The position numbers and the translations under genes were made by a program. DNA of 64,000 bases from NCBI RefSeq assembly GCF_001663775.1, contig NZ_KV467169.1, forward strand, positions 635,206 to 699,205, given 5' to 3'. Source of the DNA: Arthrobacter sp. B6 (lineage in GTDB: Bacteria; Actinomycetota; Actinomycetes; Actinomycetales; Micrococcaceae). This document shows positions 45,380-54,879 of this stretch, piece by piece (position 1 is the first letter of the stretch; each line of letters opens with the position of its first letter). A model generated the notes under the pieces. That model saw only the letters and a list, made by a program, of their open reading frames with translations. It had not been told where the DNA came from and searched no databases.

Positions 45380-46105
45380 CTAGATCCTGGCAGCCTCGTC
45401 GTCTGAGCGGTAGGCGAGGATCTTTTCTTCAATAACCGTTTCCCCCGGTTCGCACTCGTGGTCCAGGGTGATCACGCCGTAGGTCCAGCCCCGGCGGCGG
45501 TAAACGACCGATGGCGTGTTGGTGGCTTTGTCCACAAAGAGGTAGAAATCGTGGCCCACCAGTTCCATGTTGTCCACGGCGTCATCAAGGGAGAGTGACG
45601 CTGCGGGGAAGACCTTGCGCCTGATCAGGACGGGCGAGTCCCCGGCCGGGATGTCGTTCTCGACGTCGTAGGGCGATTTTTCGGCTGCCGATGCAACGGG
45701 TTCGTTCCGGTGGCTTGCCTCAACGTAAATGGGCTCATGGGCACTTGCGGGTTCCAAGGACGCGGTGGCTTCGCGGACCGCTTTGGGAGTGTGGCGGCCG
45801 TGATGGACCTTCTTACGGTCTTTTGCGCGGCGAAGACGTTCGAGCAGTTTGTTGTAGGCGAGATCGAACGCAGCGAATTTGTCTGCGGCGCTGGCTTCGG
45901 CACGGATTACGGGCCCACGTCCCAGGACAGTCACTTCAACGGTGAGCTGGTCGCCGGCCTGGCGGGCGTTGGTTTCCTTCGAGACCTTCGCATCCACCCG
46001 CTGGACCTTGTCGCCAAGTGATTCGATCTTCGAGATCTTCTCACCGGCGTATTCGCGGAAGCGGTCTGAGACCGTCAGATTTCGTCCGCTGATCATAAAC
46101 TCCAT
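45380..46105 (-). CDS. hpf: Long-form ribosome hibernation promoting factor
   Basis: A 241-residue long-form HPF. The N-terminal domain (1-100), starting MEFMISGRNLTVSDRFREYAG, inactivates 70S ribosomes. The C-terminal domain (about 185-241), with VIRRKVFPAASLSLDDAV-like sequence and HDFYLFVDKATNTPSVVYRR, dimerises them into 100S particles. ATG 46105 follows GGAGG by about 5 nt. It is the homologue of M. tuberculosis Rv3241c by position as well as sequence. A 143-nt upstream gap should carry its own promoter, expected for a stationary-phase gene. Confidence 0.95.
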   Translation of the reverse strand: MEFMISGRNLTVSDRFREYAGEKISKIESLGDKVQRVDAKVSKETNARQAGDQLTVEVTVLGRGPVIRAEASAADKFAAFDLAYNKLLERLRRAKDRKKVHHGRHTPKAVREATASLEPASAHEPIYVEASHRNEPVASAAEKSPYDVENDIPAGDSPVLIRRKVFPAASLSLDDAVDNMELVGHDFYLFVDKATNTPSVVYRRRGWTYGVITLDHECEPGETVIEEKILAYRSDDEAARI

Positions 46106-46248
46106 GGTGCCCTCCAAATGACTTCGGTGACACGACGGCGGCACTTCCGGGGGCCGATCTGCTTGACAGTCGAGCCCCTTTCCGAGCCGCTATCGACAGG
46201 TACATCTGTTCTTGGTACCCACAACCGACGTTAGTTCATAGCCACACG

Positions 46249-47202
46249 TTATTCATCCTTTCTTGGTTTATTTTTTTCTATGTCAGGCCCCTTTCCGCCA
46301 GCTTCCGCGGTTACCGTTCCGCCCCCGGCTGAATCGGGCGGGCGTGTCGCCGCGAGGACCACCGCACCCGCCACAACAGCCCCGCTGGCGTGCAGTGCAC
46401 GGGCCGCTTCGGCGACTGTCGCACCGGTCGTCAGGACGTCGTCGACGATGATGCACCGGCGGCCAGCCACGCCGTCGAACTTCCGCCGCGGGACCAGCAT
46501 CGATCCCCGGACCCGGCTGGCACGGGCACCGCGGCCCAATCCCTTTTGCCCGCCGGAGAGACCCTCCGCTCCCCTGCGCCGATGCGACTTCCGCAGGACG
46601 TCCAGCACCGGTGTACCTTTCAGCAGGCTCCCTCTGGCGGATGAACCCAGCAGCAGGTGAACAGGGCTGAAGCCCCTCCGGACAAACGCAGGGGTGCTGC
46701 TCGGGACGGGAACCAGGGCAAGACCCGCCTCCTGGGGCGCTGCCGCGGCGACGGCATGGGCCAGGGCCCGCGACAGGACACGTTTGAGCTGGTGCTGGCC
46801 GTTGCCCTTGAATGCAAGGACCGCCTGTGCCAGCTCGTCGCGGTAGACCCCTGCAGCGACGACCGGAAGTATCACGCCGCCGTCGACATCCATGAGGGCA
46901 GGCGCTTGCGCTTCAGCCCTGAACGGGTGGCGCGTCAACTGCCTGACCCGCCGTTCGCAGGCTACGCACAGGATCAGGTCTTCGGCGCCGCAGCAGACGC
47001 AGTCAACGGGCACGGCCAGAGCCAGCAGCTCCGCGACCGCAGCTGTGACGTGGTCGGCCGCACGCGGCATCCGCCGGCGGTGCGCTCCCCTGTGCTTTGC
47101 AGGCTGCAGCGGCTGCGGCCGCAGGTCCGGATCAGCGGGGGCCTGATCGCAAGCGGCGGGATCAACGGGGCGGCCGTGGCCTCGGGCGGGTGTTCCAGAC
47201 AC
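46249..47202 (-). CDS. comF: ComF family phosphoribosyltransferase-like protein
   Basis: A 317-residue protein. An N-terminal Pro/Arg-rich stretch of about 45 residues is followed by a zinc-binding CVCCGAEDLILCVAC and a PRTase domain. That domain has LVPVPSSTPAFVRRGFSPVHLL and the PRPP-type motif CIIVDDVLTTGATVAEA. ComFC homologues are linked to DNA uptake and processing. The GTG start at 47202 has GGGAGG with about 8-nt spacing; ATG 47070 would give a more usual N-terminus. The last codons are unusually AT-rich (an A7 run) and encode a charged tail. Confidence 0.88.
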   Translation of the reverse strand: MSGTPARGHGRPVDPAACDQAPADPDLRPQPLQPAKHRGAHRRRMPRAADHVTAAVAELLALAVPVDCVCCGAEDLILCVACERRVRQLTRHPFRAEAQAPALMDVDGGVILPVVAAGVYRDELAQAVLAFKGNGQHQLKRVLSRALAHAVAAAAPQEAGLALVPVPSSTPAFVRRGFSPVHLLLGSSARGSLLKGTPVLDVLRKSHRRRGAEGLSGGQKGLGRGARASRVRGSMLVPRRKFDGVAGRRCIIVDDVLTTGATVAEAARALHASGAVVAGAVVLAATRPPDSAGGGTVTAEAGGKGPDIEKNKPRKDE

Positions 47203-47268
47203 GCCCTCATCCTCCCGCCCCGGGCACCGCCTGCGTAGGGCCAGGACCTCCTATGTGGAAAGCTGCCG

Positions 47269-48990
47269 TTAGCCGGCAAAGGACGGGTCAACCGGACCTT
47301 TGAGCTGCGGCGACCAGCCGTTGCCCAGCCGCTGGAAAATGCCGTCGGCGGATTGTCCGTAGATCTCCTCGGCGCCGTTACCGGCGCTGAGCGCCACCAG
47401 ACCGGGCCAGGGCGCCAACTGCTGGGGTTGCCCGGAGGTCAGCGACAGCAGCTCAGGCGTCACATTCGCTGCCGCCGAGCCCTTCATGACCGCCACGACG
47501 GTGTCGCTCACCCAGACGCCCTGGTCCGGTTCCGTGCCGGTTGCGAGGGTGATCGGCGGCGTCAACTCCCTGGGAGTTCCGTCGGCGGCACGGATGATGC
47601 CGGCTACCTGCACGCGGGTCTGTCCGTTCTGTTCGGAGATCACGAGTACGCGAACGCCTTCGCGCGAAACCCGCAGGTCCTTCACGGTCCTGCCAGCAAG
47701 CCACGACGGCGCCAGGGTGACGTTGGGAACGGCCGCGCCTTCCGCCACCCCAAGAGGCCGGTAAGCCACGACTTCCGTGCCCCCGGCAGCTCCCGGGCCG
47801 GCAGACCACACCCAGTCATGGAGGCTGAAGGTCGGATGCGTCAGTGTGCTGCGCGTCGTGAGCGCCCTCGCGGGCTGCCCGGGAACCATGCTGTAGAGCG
47901 TGGTCCGGCTTTCATTCAGGAAAGCCACTGTCTGTGATACCGGTGATTCAGCCGGGTAGCGTGGACCCAGTGCCGACACCGGCTGCATGTCAGGCAGCGG
48001 AGAAACCCGGTTGTTCTCGTAGCGCACTAACTCGTTGCCGCTGACGGCAATTTGACGGGCGGGGACGCCTTTGTTCTGGACAGGCGGCAGTACCGAGCCG
48101 TTGTCCTCCACGCGGACCAGGTCCTGGTTCGCACGCAGCTCGACGTTCACCACATCCGGCTGGCTGCGGAATGTCAGTGAGAGCTGGGTCTGCATTCTCA
48201 GCCGGTCCTCCGTGGAAGTTTCCGAGAGCTCCTTCGCGGTGAGGTCCACCTGCGCAGCACCGGACACCACGGGGACGGATTCCCTGGCAAGTTTGATGCC
48301 GGACGGGAAGGCACTGACCACAGCGCCGCGGAGGTAGGGGGCGGGGCCGGCCAGCAAGGCGCTGGTCATCGCCTTGACGGTTTTGTTCTTAATGAACCAG
48401 CGGACGTCGGGAACGGCGTAGGTGAAACTCGGATCGTAGAAATAGATCGGATACGCCCCGTAGATCACCTTGAAGGTTTCCTCGGGGATGGCTGTTCCGT
48501 CCGGGATGGCTGAGATCCGCCACTCTCCGTCCACCTGGGTCACCGTGGCCGGGATGTTCTCGGTCGTACCCGCGGGCGTCTGCGTTGCGATCCCGTCGGC
48601 GTCGACGGTATAGGCGACGTCCAGCTCATAGTTGTAGACGTTTTCGACGGCGGTACGCACCACGCGAGCCTCGCGGTACACCAGGGCGCGCTGGTCCGGC
48701 TTCCAGGCTACCGAGGACGCCTGGGTCAGGTATTCGCGGGCCACGGCATAGTCGTCCTCATAGCCGCTACCGGCGCGGTAAAAGTCTTCAATGATGCTCT
48801 CAGGGGCTGCTCCGGGCTGGGGCGCGGCCGGCAGGAAGACTGGCGCGTTGAGGTTGCCCGCGCTTTCATCGGTGCTTTTCCCCACCGGTCCGGCCGTAGG
48901 GATCCGCGCACAGCCGGCTACGACGAAAAGAACCAGCAGCAGTACCAGGGCGGCAGCCCGGTGGTGCCAGCGTGGCTGCTGTCCCGTCAT
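47269..48990 (-). CDS. lpqB: Lipoprotein LpqB
   Basis: A 573-residue lipoprotein with a signal peptide and lipobox VVAGC near residue 27. It has a GerMN domain in the middle (about 190-330, containing TVKAMTSALLAGP) and a C-terminal beta-propeller-like region. LpqB modulates the MtrAB system in actinobacteria and affects cell division and wall homeostasis. Its ATG overlaps the mtrB stop (ATGA), so the three genes form one operon. Confidence 0.96.
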   Translation of the reverse strand: MTGQQPRWHHRAAALVLLLVLFVVAGCARIPTAGPVGKSTDESAGNLNAPVFLPAAPQPGAAPESIIEDFYRAGSGYEDDYAVAREYLTQASSVAWKPDQRALVYREARVVRTAVENVYNYELDVAYTVDADGIATQTPAGTTENIPATVTQVDGEWRISAIPDGTAIPEETFKVIYGAYPIYFYDPSFTYAVPDVRWFIKNKTVKAMTSALLAGPAPYLRGAVVSAFPSGIKLARESVPVVSGAAQVDLTAKELSETSTEDRLRMQTQLSLTFRSQPDVVNVELRANQDLVRVEDNGSVLPPVQNKGVPARQIAVSGNELVRYENNRVSPLPDMQPVSALGPRYPAESPVSQTVAFLNESRTTLYSMVPGQPARALTTRSTLTHPTFSLHDWVWSAGPGAAGGTEVVAYRPLGVAEGAAVPNVTLAPSWLAGRTVKDLRVSREGVRVLVISEQNGQTRVQVAGIIRAADGTPRELTPPITLATGTEPDQGVWVSDTVVAVMKGSAAANVTPELLSLTSGQPQQLAPWPGLVALSAGNGAEEIYGQSADGIFQRLGNGWSPQLKGPVDPSFAG

Positions 48991-50939
48991 GATGGCTCCT
49001 TTGGCGGCACGTGCACTGAGGTCTTCGATGCTGGGGACGCTTCCCGGCGTGGACTTCCAGCCTCCGGAGGCTGGGGGGCGGGGCCAGGACCGGGCACCAG
49101 GATATTCCTGTATTCCGGCACACCCGGCAGCACGATGTCCTCCGGTTCAAGCTGCACCGGAGACTTGTCGATTTCTTCGCCCTGCCGGAGGGGGATGGTC
49201 AGCCGGAAGTTGGCGCCACTGCCCTTATTCCCCCATGCCTGCAGCCAACCGTTGTGGAGTTTGGTGTCCTCCATGGCAATGGACAATCCCAGCCCGCTGC
49301 CGCCGGTGGTCCGTGCGCGGGCGGGATCGGCCCGCCAGAACCTGTCGAACACCCGTGCGGCTTCCGCCGGCGTCATCCCGATGCCATGATCCCGGACGGC
49401 CACTCCCACGGCGGTCTGGTTGGCAGCCACCGTGATGGTCACCGGCTTTCCTTCCCCGTGTTCCACTGCATTCAGGATCAGGTTCCGCAGAATCCTGTCG
49501 ATCCGTCGCGAGTCCATCTCCACCACAATTCCGCCTGACGGTGCCCGGAGGATGATCTCCGAACCATATTCAGCCGCCACCGGCGCGGCGCCTTCGATGA
49601 CATGGGCTACAACCTGCAGGATGTCCTCCGGCTCGGCGTCCAGCATCGCGACCCCGGCATCAAAGCGCGAAATCTCCAAAAGGTCGGACAGCAGGGACTG
49701 GAACCTCTCCACCTGGTTGTACAGGAGTTCAGCAGAGCGTTTGTTGATGGGATCGAAGTCATGGCGCGCGTCGAACAACACTTCCGCGGCCATCCGGACG
49801 GTGGTCAGCGGGGTCCGCAGTTCGTGGGAAACGTCCGAGACGAACCGTTGCTGCATCTGGGACAAGGTGGCCAGTTGGGTGATCTGCTCCTGCAGGCTGG
49901 CCGCCATATGGTTAAAGGACGCCCCGAGGCGGGCCACCTCGTCCTCGCCCTTGACCACCATACGCTCCTGCAACTGGCCTGCCGCCAGTTTTTCGGAGAC
50001 GACGGCGGCATGGCTGACCGGGCTGACGACGTTGCGTGTGACATACCAGGCAATGGCACCGATCATGAGTACCAGCACGGCGCCGCCGGCCCAGAGCACG
50101 CTTTGGATTTCGTCCAGGGTCTGCTGCGCGGTGTTCAGGTCGTAGATCAGATAAAGCTCGTACACGGTTCCGTTGAACGTCACCTTGTTGCCGACGGCGA
50201 TGCCCGGCCGGTCTTCGGTGCCCACCGGAATGACAGTTGAGGCCCAGTACTGGTCCTTGCCGGATTCCTGCACCGCTTTGCGCAGGTCCGGCGGAATAAC
50301 ACTGACAGTCAGTTGGTCCGAGGCTCGGGATTCCACCCAGCGGTTGCGGGGTTTCGTCTGCTGTGGCATGGCCTCAAAGACATACCGCCGTTGGATCACC
50401 GAGCCCCTGCCCTCGACCGCGTTAAGGGTGTCGTAGACGAGGGTGATGACGCTGGACTGGTCAGTGACCTGGGCACCGTCAAACGTGTCCTGAACCTGCT
50501 TGACGTTGTAGCGGGTCTCGGACTCGGCCTGCGTGAGGCGCTCCTGGAACAGGTTATTGGCGATCTGGTTCGAGAGGTATGCCCCCACCACGGCAAACGA
50601 CGTCACCGCAAGCAGCAGCGTTGTCAGCACCGTGCGGAACTGCAGTGACCGCCGCCACCGGCGGTGAAGAGACTGCACGATGTACCGCAGGGCAGGGAAA
50701 AACCGGCTGATCCCCGTGCGGACGAGCCGGGCGACCCGGAGGCTGACAATGACTGCCCGGCGCTTCCAGATGCGTGCCCGGAATGGCACCCGCTCAAGGC
50801 CGGCCGCCCAGGAATCTGTGTGCTCCGGGGCAGCGTGATGTTCTTCCGGACGTGCAGCGTGTTCAGCTGCGGGAACGTCCGGAGCGCGCCCGCGATCTGC
50901 TCCTGAGGGGTCAGGAACCTGCTTTGTAGCCGACACCAC
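48987..50939 (-). CDS. mtrB: Sensor histidine kinase MtrB
   Basis: A 650-residue kinase with two membrane segments (about 105-125 and 300-320) around an extracytoplasmic sensor of about 170 residues. A HAMP domain, a HisKA box FVSDVSHELRTPLTTVRMAAE (phospho-histidine near 372) and an HATPase domain (ILRNLILNAVEHG, VRDHGIGM, GGSGLGLSI) follow. The GTG start overlaps the mtrA end by 29 nt; the true start may be further in. MtrB phosphorylates MtrA to control wall hydrolases and division. Confidence 0.96.
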   Translation of the reverse strand: MVSATKQVPDPSGADRGRAPDVPAAEHAARPEEHHAAPEHTDSWAAGLERVPFRARIWKRRAVIVSLRVARLVRTGISRFFPALRYIVQSLHRRWRRSLQFRTVLTTLLLAVTSFAVVGAYLSNQIANNLFQERLTQAESETRYNVKQVQDTFDGAQVTDQSSVITLVYDTLNAVEGRGSVIQRRYVFEAMPQQTKPRNRWVESRASDQLTVSVIPPDLRKAVQESGKDQYWASTVIPVGTEDRPGIAVGNKVTFNGTVYELYLIYDLNTAQQTLDEIQSVLWAGGAVLVLMIGAIAWYVTRNVVSPVSHAAVVSEKLAAGQLQERMVVKGEDEVARLGASFNHMAASLQEQITQLATLSQMQQRFVSDVSHELRTPLTTVRMAAEVLFDARHDFDPINKRSAELLYNQVERFQSLLSDLLEISRFDAGVAMLDAEPEDILQVVAHVIEGAAPVAAEYGSEIILRAPSGGIVVEMDSRRIDRILRNLILNAVEHGEGKPVTITVAANQTAVGVAVRDHGIGMTPAEAARVFDRFWRADPARARTTGGSGLGLSIAMEDTKLHNGWLQAWGNKGSGANFRLTIPLRQGEEIDKSPVQLEPEDIVLPGVPEYRNILVPGPGPAPQPPEAGSPRREASPASKTSVHVPPKEPS

Positions 50940-51585
50940 GAACCGTCAATACTACTTCGGGGGCCTCCGGGTCCCGTTCGATCTTTGACCGGAGGCGCTG
51001 CACATGGACGTTGACCAGCCTTGTGTCCGCGGCATGGCGGTAGCCCCAGACCTGCTCCAGCAGCAGTTCCCGGGTAAACACCTGCCAGGGTTTCCGGGCG
51101 AGGGCGACGAGCAGATCGAATTCCAGCGGCGTCAGCGAGATGCGTTCATTTCCGCGGCTGACGGTATGTCCGGCCACGTCTATGGTGACATCGGCAATCC
51201 GCAGGGTTTCCGGAGCCTTCTGGTCCCCGGGCCTCAGCCGCGCCCTGACCCGCGCCACCAGCTCCGCCGGCTTGAACGGCTTGGGGACGTAATCGTCGGC
51301 GCCGGACTCAAGCCCGCGGACGACGTCGGACGTGTCTGACTTCGCGGTGAGCATCACGATGGGAACGTCCGATTCGGAACGGATCTGCCGGCAGACTTCA
51401 ATGCCATCCACGCCGGGAAGCATCAGGTCGAGCAGCACGAGGTCCGGCTTCGATGAACGGAACACATCCAGCGCCTGGCCACCGTCAGCGCAGAAGACCG
51501 GCTCGAAGCCGTCATTGCGCAGAACAATTCCGATCATTTCGGCCAGCGCTTCGTCATCGTCAACTACCAGGATGCGTGCCTTCAT
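50911..51585 (-). CDS. mtrA: Response regulator MtrA
   Basis: A 224-residue OmpR-family regulator. The receiver has ILVVDDDEALAEM, the phospho-acceptor aspartate at 53 in LLDLMLPG, MLTAKS and KPF. The winged-helix DNA-binding half has ISLTPLEFDLLVALARKPWQVFTRELLLEQVWG and VHVQRLRSKIE. It is the first gene of mtrA-mtrB-lpqB and is divergent from the membrane-protein operon; the 210-nt gap should hold both promoters. Confidence 0.97.
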   Translation of the reverse strand: MKARILVVDDDEALAEMIGIVLRNDGFEPVFCADGGQALDVFRSSKPDLVLLDLMLPGVDGIEVCRQIRSESDVPIVMLTAKSDTSDVVRGLESGADDYVPKPFKPAELVARVRARLRPGDQKAPETLRIADVTIDVAGHTVSRGNERISLTPLEFDLLVALARKPWQVFTRELLLEQVWGYRHAADTRLVNVHVQRLRSKIERDPEAPEVVLTVRGVGYKAGS

Positions 51586-51795
51586 AGTTATATATTCCCT
51601 TATTGCCCACCCTTTGTCCTGTTGATCGCCGCCACGGCATGGCGCAACGCTATGACGCCGGACGCCGGAACTATAGGCTGGGATCGTGCCGGCCCTCTCC
51701 GGACGCCTTCGCCTCTGAACTGCGGCAACGGCGTCCGGCTGAAGCGTCCGGTTCCGCCCGGGGGAAGGAACAGGTTGTCACAGCAGGATCCGAAC

Positions 51796-53040
51796 ATGCA
51801 GCAGCCACCACGGGGCGGCGGGCCGCCATGGCAGCCGCAGCCGGGTTCCGGCCCGCCCCAGTGGGGCGGCCAGCCCGCGTGGGGTCCACCCCCCGGCCAG
51901 GGCCATCCGCCCCAGTGGGGACAGCCGCCCTACAACCCTCACGGCGGCCCGCCGCCCTACCGGCCGCCGCAATACGTCGCCCCGCCCAAGCCAGGAATCA
52001 TTCCGCTGCGCCCGCTGATGTTCGGGGAAATCATCGACGGGTCCTTCCAGACCATCAGGCGCAACGCCAAGGCGATGTTGGGGGCGGCGCTGCTGGCGCA
52101 GTCCCTGGTAGTAGTCCTCACGGCCGTGCTCACCGCCAGTTCCGTCGCTTCGGCAGCCTCCCTGGAAAGCTGGATCGAGAGCCTCAACGACCAGGACATG
52201 GTTTCGGTGGGTTTTGCCTTCCTGGCCACAGTCCTGCTGGTGGGCGTCCTGACGGTGTTCCTCTCAGCAGTTCTCCAAGGCGCCATGGTGGTGCCGGTGG
52301 CCCGTTCCGTCCTTAACCGCACCACGGGTGTCCGGCAGATGTGGATGCTGGCCCGGTCACGGGCCGGCGCCCTTATCAGGCTTGCCTGCCTGATGGTACT
52401 TGGCTGGCTGCTGGGCATGGCCCTGTTTGTCGGCCTGGCCGTCTTCGTGGTGGCTGCGGCTGGTGGAATTGGTGCGCTCATCCTGCTCCCCGTCGGATTC
52501 GGCGGCGTCGCCCTGTCCGTCTGGATCTACATCAAGATCCTGGTGGCCCCCGCGGCTGTTGTCATCGAGGAACTGGGCGCCGTGGACGGGCTCCGCAGGT
52601 CCTGGCAGCTGACCCGGGGAAACTGGTGGCGGGTCCTGGGAATCACGTTGGTAGTAGCCATCATGGTGGGCATCATCGCCCAGGTGGTGACCATCCCGGT
52701 GAGCCTGCTTCCGGCGTTCTACACGTCCGTGGTCTCACCCCATGGCGGGGCGGACCAGGCCATAGCGGCCGCTGTGGCGATGGCAGTCGTAACCGCCATC
52801 GTCACCGCCCTCGTGGGTGCCGTCGGCTATGCCTTCCAGACGGCCGTGATGGCACTGCTCTACCTGGATCTGCGGATGCGCAAGGATGGCCTGGATATCG
52901 CACTCCTGCGCCTGTTGGAGTCCGGGGCCGACCCGGACGGCGTACCGGGGCGCGGCATCCCCGTACACGGAGGTCCGGGACAAGGCAGCCCCGCCAACAC
53001 TTCAGGACCCCTGTACCGTGCCTGGCCCGATGTCCGCTGA
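51796..53040 (+). CDS. Poly-Pro/Gly N-terminal membrane protein, DUF7847-like
   Basis: A 414-residue protein. The first 65 residues are rich in Pro, Gly, Gln and Trp, and a membrane domain with about six hydrophobic segments follows. PLRPLMFGEIIDGSFQTIRRN and VDGLRRSWQLTRGNWWRVLGI resemble glycerophosphoryl-diester phosphodiesterase membrane-domain or DUF7847 proteins. ATG 51796 has AGGA 7 nt upstream; a TTG at 51775 with GGAAGG would give an MSQQDPN start and is nearly as good. First gene of the MoxR module, overlapping the DUF4129 gene by 11 nt. Confidence 0.75.
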   Translation: MQQPPRGGGPPWQPQPGSGPPQWGGQPAWGPPPGQGHPPQWGQPPYNPHGGPPPYRPPQYVAPPKPGIIPLRPLMFGEIIDGSFQTIRRNAKAMLGAALLAQSLVVVLTAVLTASSVASAASLESWIESLNDQDMVSVGFAFLATVLLVGVLTVFLSAVLQGAMVVPVARSVLNRTTGVRQMWMLARSRAGALIRLACLMVLGWLLGMALFVGLAVFVVAAAGGIGALILLPVGFGGVALSVWIYIKILVAPAAVVIEELGAVDGLRRSWQLTRGNWWRVLGITLVVAIMVGIIAQVVTIPVSLLPAFYTSVVSPHGGADQAIAAAVAMAVVTAIVTALVGAVGYAFQTAVMALLYLDLRMRKDGLDIALLRLLESGADPDGVPGRGIPVHGGPGQGSPANTSGPLYRAWPDVR

Positions 53041-53671
53041 GCCTCCCGTCCTGCCCGACGCCGACGAAGCGCGCCGCTGGGCTGTGGAGGAACTGGCCAA
53101 ACCCGAGTACCAAAGCGCCGAACCTGGCTGGCTGGATCGACTGTGGCGCGACTTCCTGGACTGGCTGGCATCGCTGGACGGCCCAGCCGGGATGGAAGGA
53201 AATATAGCGGCGCCGGTGACGGGAGTGGTCATCGCAGTGCTGATTGCCGCGGCCATCATCGTGGCACGCCCGCGCCTGAATGCCCGCACGAAGAACCCGC
53301 AGGAGGTGTTCGACGACGATACGTCCGTCAGTGCCTCGGACTACCGGGACAGCGCAACAGCCGCTGCAGGCCGGGGAGACTGGGGCGCCGCCGTCGTGCA
53401 TTGTTTCCGCGCCCTGGTCCGGGCCGCCGAAGACCGGAACGTCCTGGATGCCAGGCCGGGCAGGACCGCAGATGAAGTGGCACGCGAACTCGCCCGCGTT
53501 TTTGTCCCCGAGGCCCGGAGGCTCGACTGGGCCGCCAGGACCTTCGACCGGATCCGCTACGGCCATGGCGCCGCGGGACGCGCTGACTACGATGCCATGA
53601 CAGCACTCGACGCTTCCCTGCAGTCCCTGAAACCCGGCGACGCTCCGGCGTACCCTGCGGTTGCCCCATGA
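53030..53671 (+). CDS. DUF4129 domain protein
   Basis: A 213-residue protein with one membrane segment (about 62-82) and a cytoplasmic DUF4129 domain (about 105-195) containing YRDSATAAAGRGDWGAAVVHCFRALVRAAE and RTADEVARELA. ATG 53030 overlaps the previous stop; GTG 53018 is an alternative with AGGA 10 nt before. Its stop overlaps the next gene by 4 nt (ATGA). DUF4129 proteins accompany MoxR/DUF58 genes; the role is unknown. Confidence 0.85.
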   Translation: MSAEPPVLPDADEARRWAVEELAKPEYQSAEPGWLDRLWRDFLDWLASLDGPAGMEGNIAAPVTGVVIAVLIAAAIIVARPRLNARTKNPQEVFDDDTSVSASDYRDSATAAAGRGDWGAAVVHCFRALVRAAEDRNVLDARPGRTADEVARELARVFVPEARRLDWAARTFDRIRYGHGAAGRADYDAMTALDASLQSLKPGDAPAYPAVAP

Positions 53672-54879
53672 CCGCGGACCGCGGTGCCGGCACCCCAGCC
53701 GTGTCCGGTGACGCCCCGCCGCCAGTGCCTGCCAGGCCGTTGGGCTGGGCCAGGCGCCACCGCGGCCCGGTAGTGGCAGCAGCCGTATTCGCCGTCGCGC
53801 TGGTTGTCACAGTCGTCACGGCGCTGGCCCCGAAAGGTGACTCGGTTCCCCTGTCCGTCCGCAACGCAGGGCCAGACGGCGGACGGGCAGTGAGCGAAAT
53901 CCTGGGCCGGCACGGCGTGAACGTGGACAGCGCCGAATCGTTCGGCGCCGCACTGGCTGCCCTCCAGTCCAGCACAGATTCAACGCTGCTGCTGTATGAC
54001 CGGAACGGCTTCCTTGACGGACGGCAGCTGGAGCGGCTCGCAATGGAGGCTACGCGCGTGGTGCTCGTGACGCCGCGCCTGGACACCCTGGCCGCGCTGG
54101 ACGCCGGGATCAGCCAGGCAGGCGTTGTGCCGGAAAGCTCCCCCACCCTGGAGCCCGGCTGCTGGAACGACGATGCCCGGACGGCCGGAACCGTTTCCGG
54201 GGAGTCCGGTTTCCTGTATGGCAGCGAGGATGGCAGCGACGGCACGGTGTGCTACCGACCGCCCGGTTCGGGCGCCGGCCTGCTCGCGATTACCGAAGAC
54301 GGTGCGCTGGCAGTGCTGGGAAGCACCACACTGATCAGCAACGCCGGGCTCGATGAGCGCGGCCATTCTGCCCTTGCGCTCCGGATGCTCGGCGCTTCCA
54401 CGGACCTTGTCTGGTACCTTCCCGGACTGGGCGACGTGAGCGGCGCCGGGTCCTCCCAATCGCTCAACGAACTGGCACCTGACTGGGTGGCGTTCCTGGG
54501 TCCGTGGCTGGTGCTGGTCGCTGCCCTGGCCATGGTCTGGCGTGGCCGGCGCTTTGGTCCGCTCGTCTTTGAACCCCTGCCCGTCGTGGTCAAAGCAGCG
54601 GAAACCGCAGAGGGCCGGGCGCGCCTGTATCACGATTCGCACGCTGTGGACCGTGCCCGGGACAACCTCCGGGCGGGTACGTTGGTCAGGCTGGCCAAGG
54701 AACTCCGGCTCGGACCCGACGCCTCGGCCGACGACGTCGCCAGGGCTGTGGCCCGAAGCGTGGACCGGCCGGAGGGCGGCATCCAGGCGTTACTCAATGA
54801 ACGGCCCGGGAATGACGCCAGGCTGGTGCGATGGTCCCAGGAACTGGACGAACTAGAGAACGAGGTAAGGACCCGATGA
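53668..54879 (+). CDS. DUF4350 domain protein
   Basis: A 403-residue protein. It has a membrane segment at about 35-55, an extracytoplasmic DUF4350 domain (SEILGRHGVNVDSAESFGAALAAL, STLLLYDRNGFLDGRQLERL), a second membrane segment near 273-290 and a cytoplasmic tail. Two cysteines in the outer domain could form a disulfide. ATGA overlaps at both ends place it firmly in the operon. Function is unknown; the family is found with MoxR. Confidence 0.85.
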   Translation: MTADRGAGTPAVSGDAPPPVPARPLGWARRHRGPVVAAAVFAVALVVTVVTALAPKGDSVPLSVRNAGPDGGRAVSEILGRHGVNVDSAESFGAALAALQSSTDSTLLLYDRNGFLDGRQLERLAMEATRVVLVTPRLDTLAALDAGISQAGVVPESSPTLEPGCWNDDARTAGTVSGESGFLYGSEDGSDGTVCYRPPGSGAGLLAITEDGALAVLGSTTLISNAGLDERGHSALALRMLGASTDLVWYLPGLGDVSGAGSSQSLNELAPDWVAFLGPWLVLVAALAMVWRGRRFGPLVFEPLPVVVKAAETAEGRARLYHDSHAVDRARDNLRAGTLVRLAKELRLGPDASADDVARAVARSVDRPEGGIQALLNERPGNDARLVRWSQELDELENEVRTR

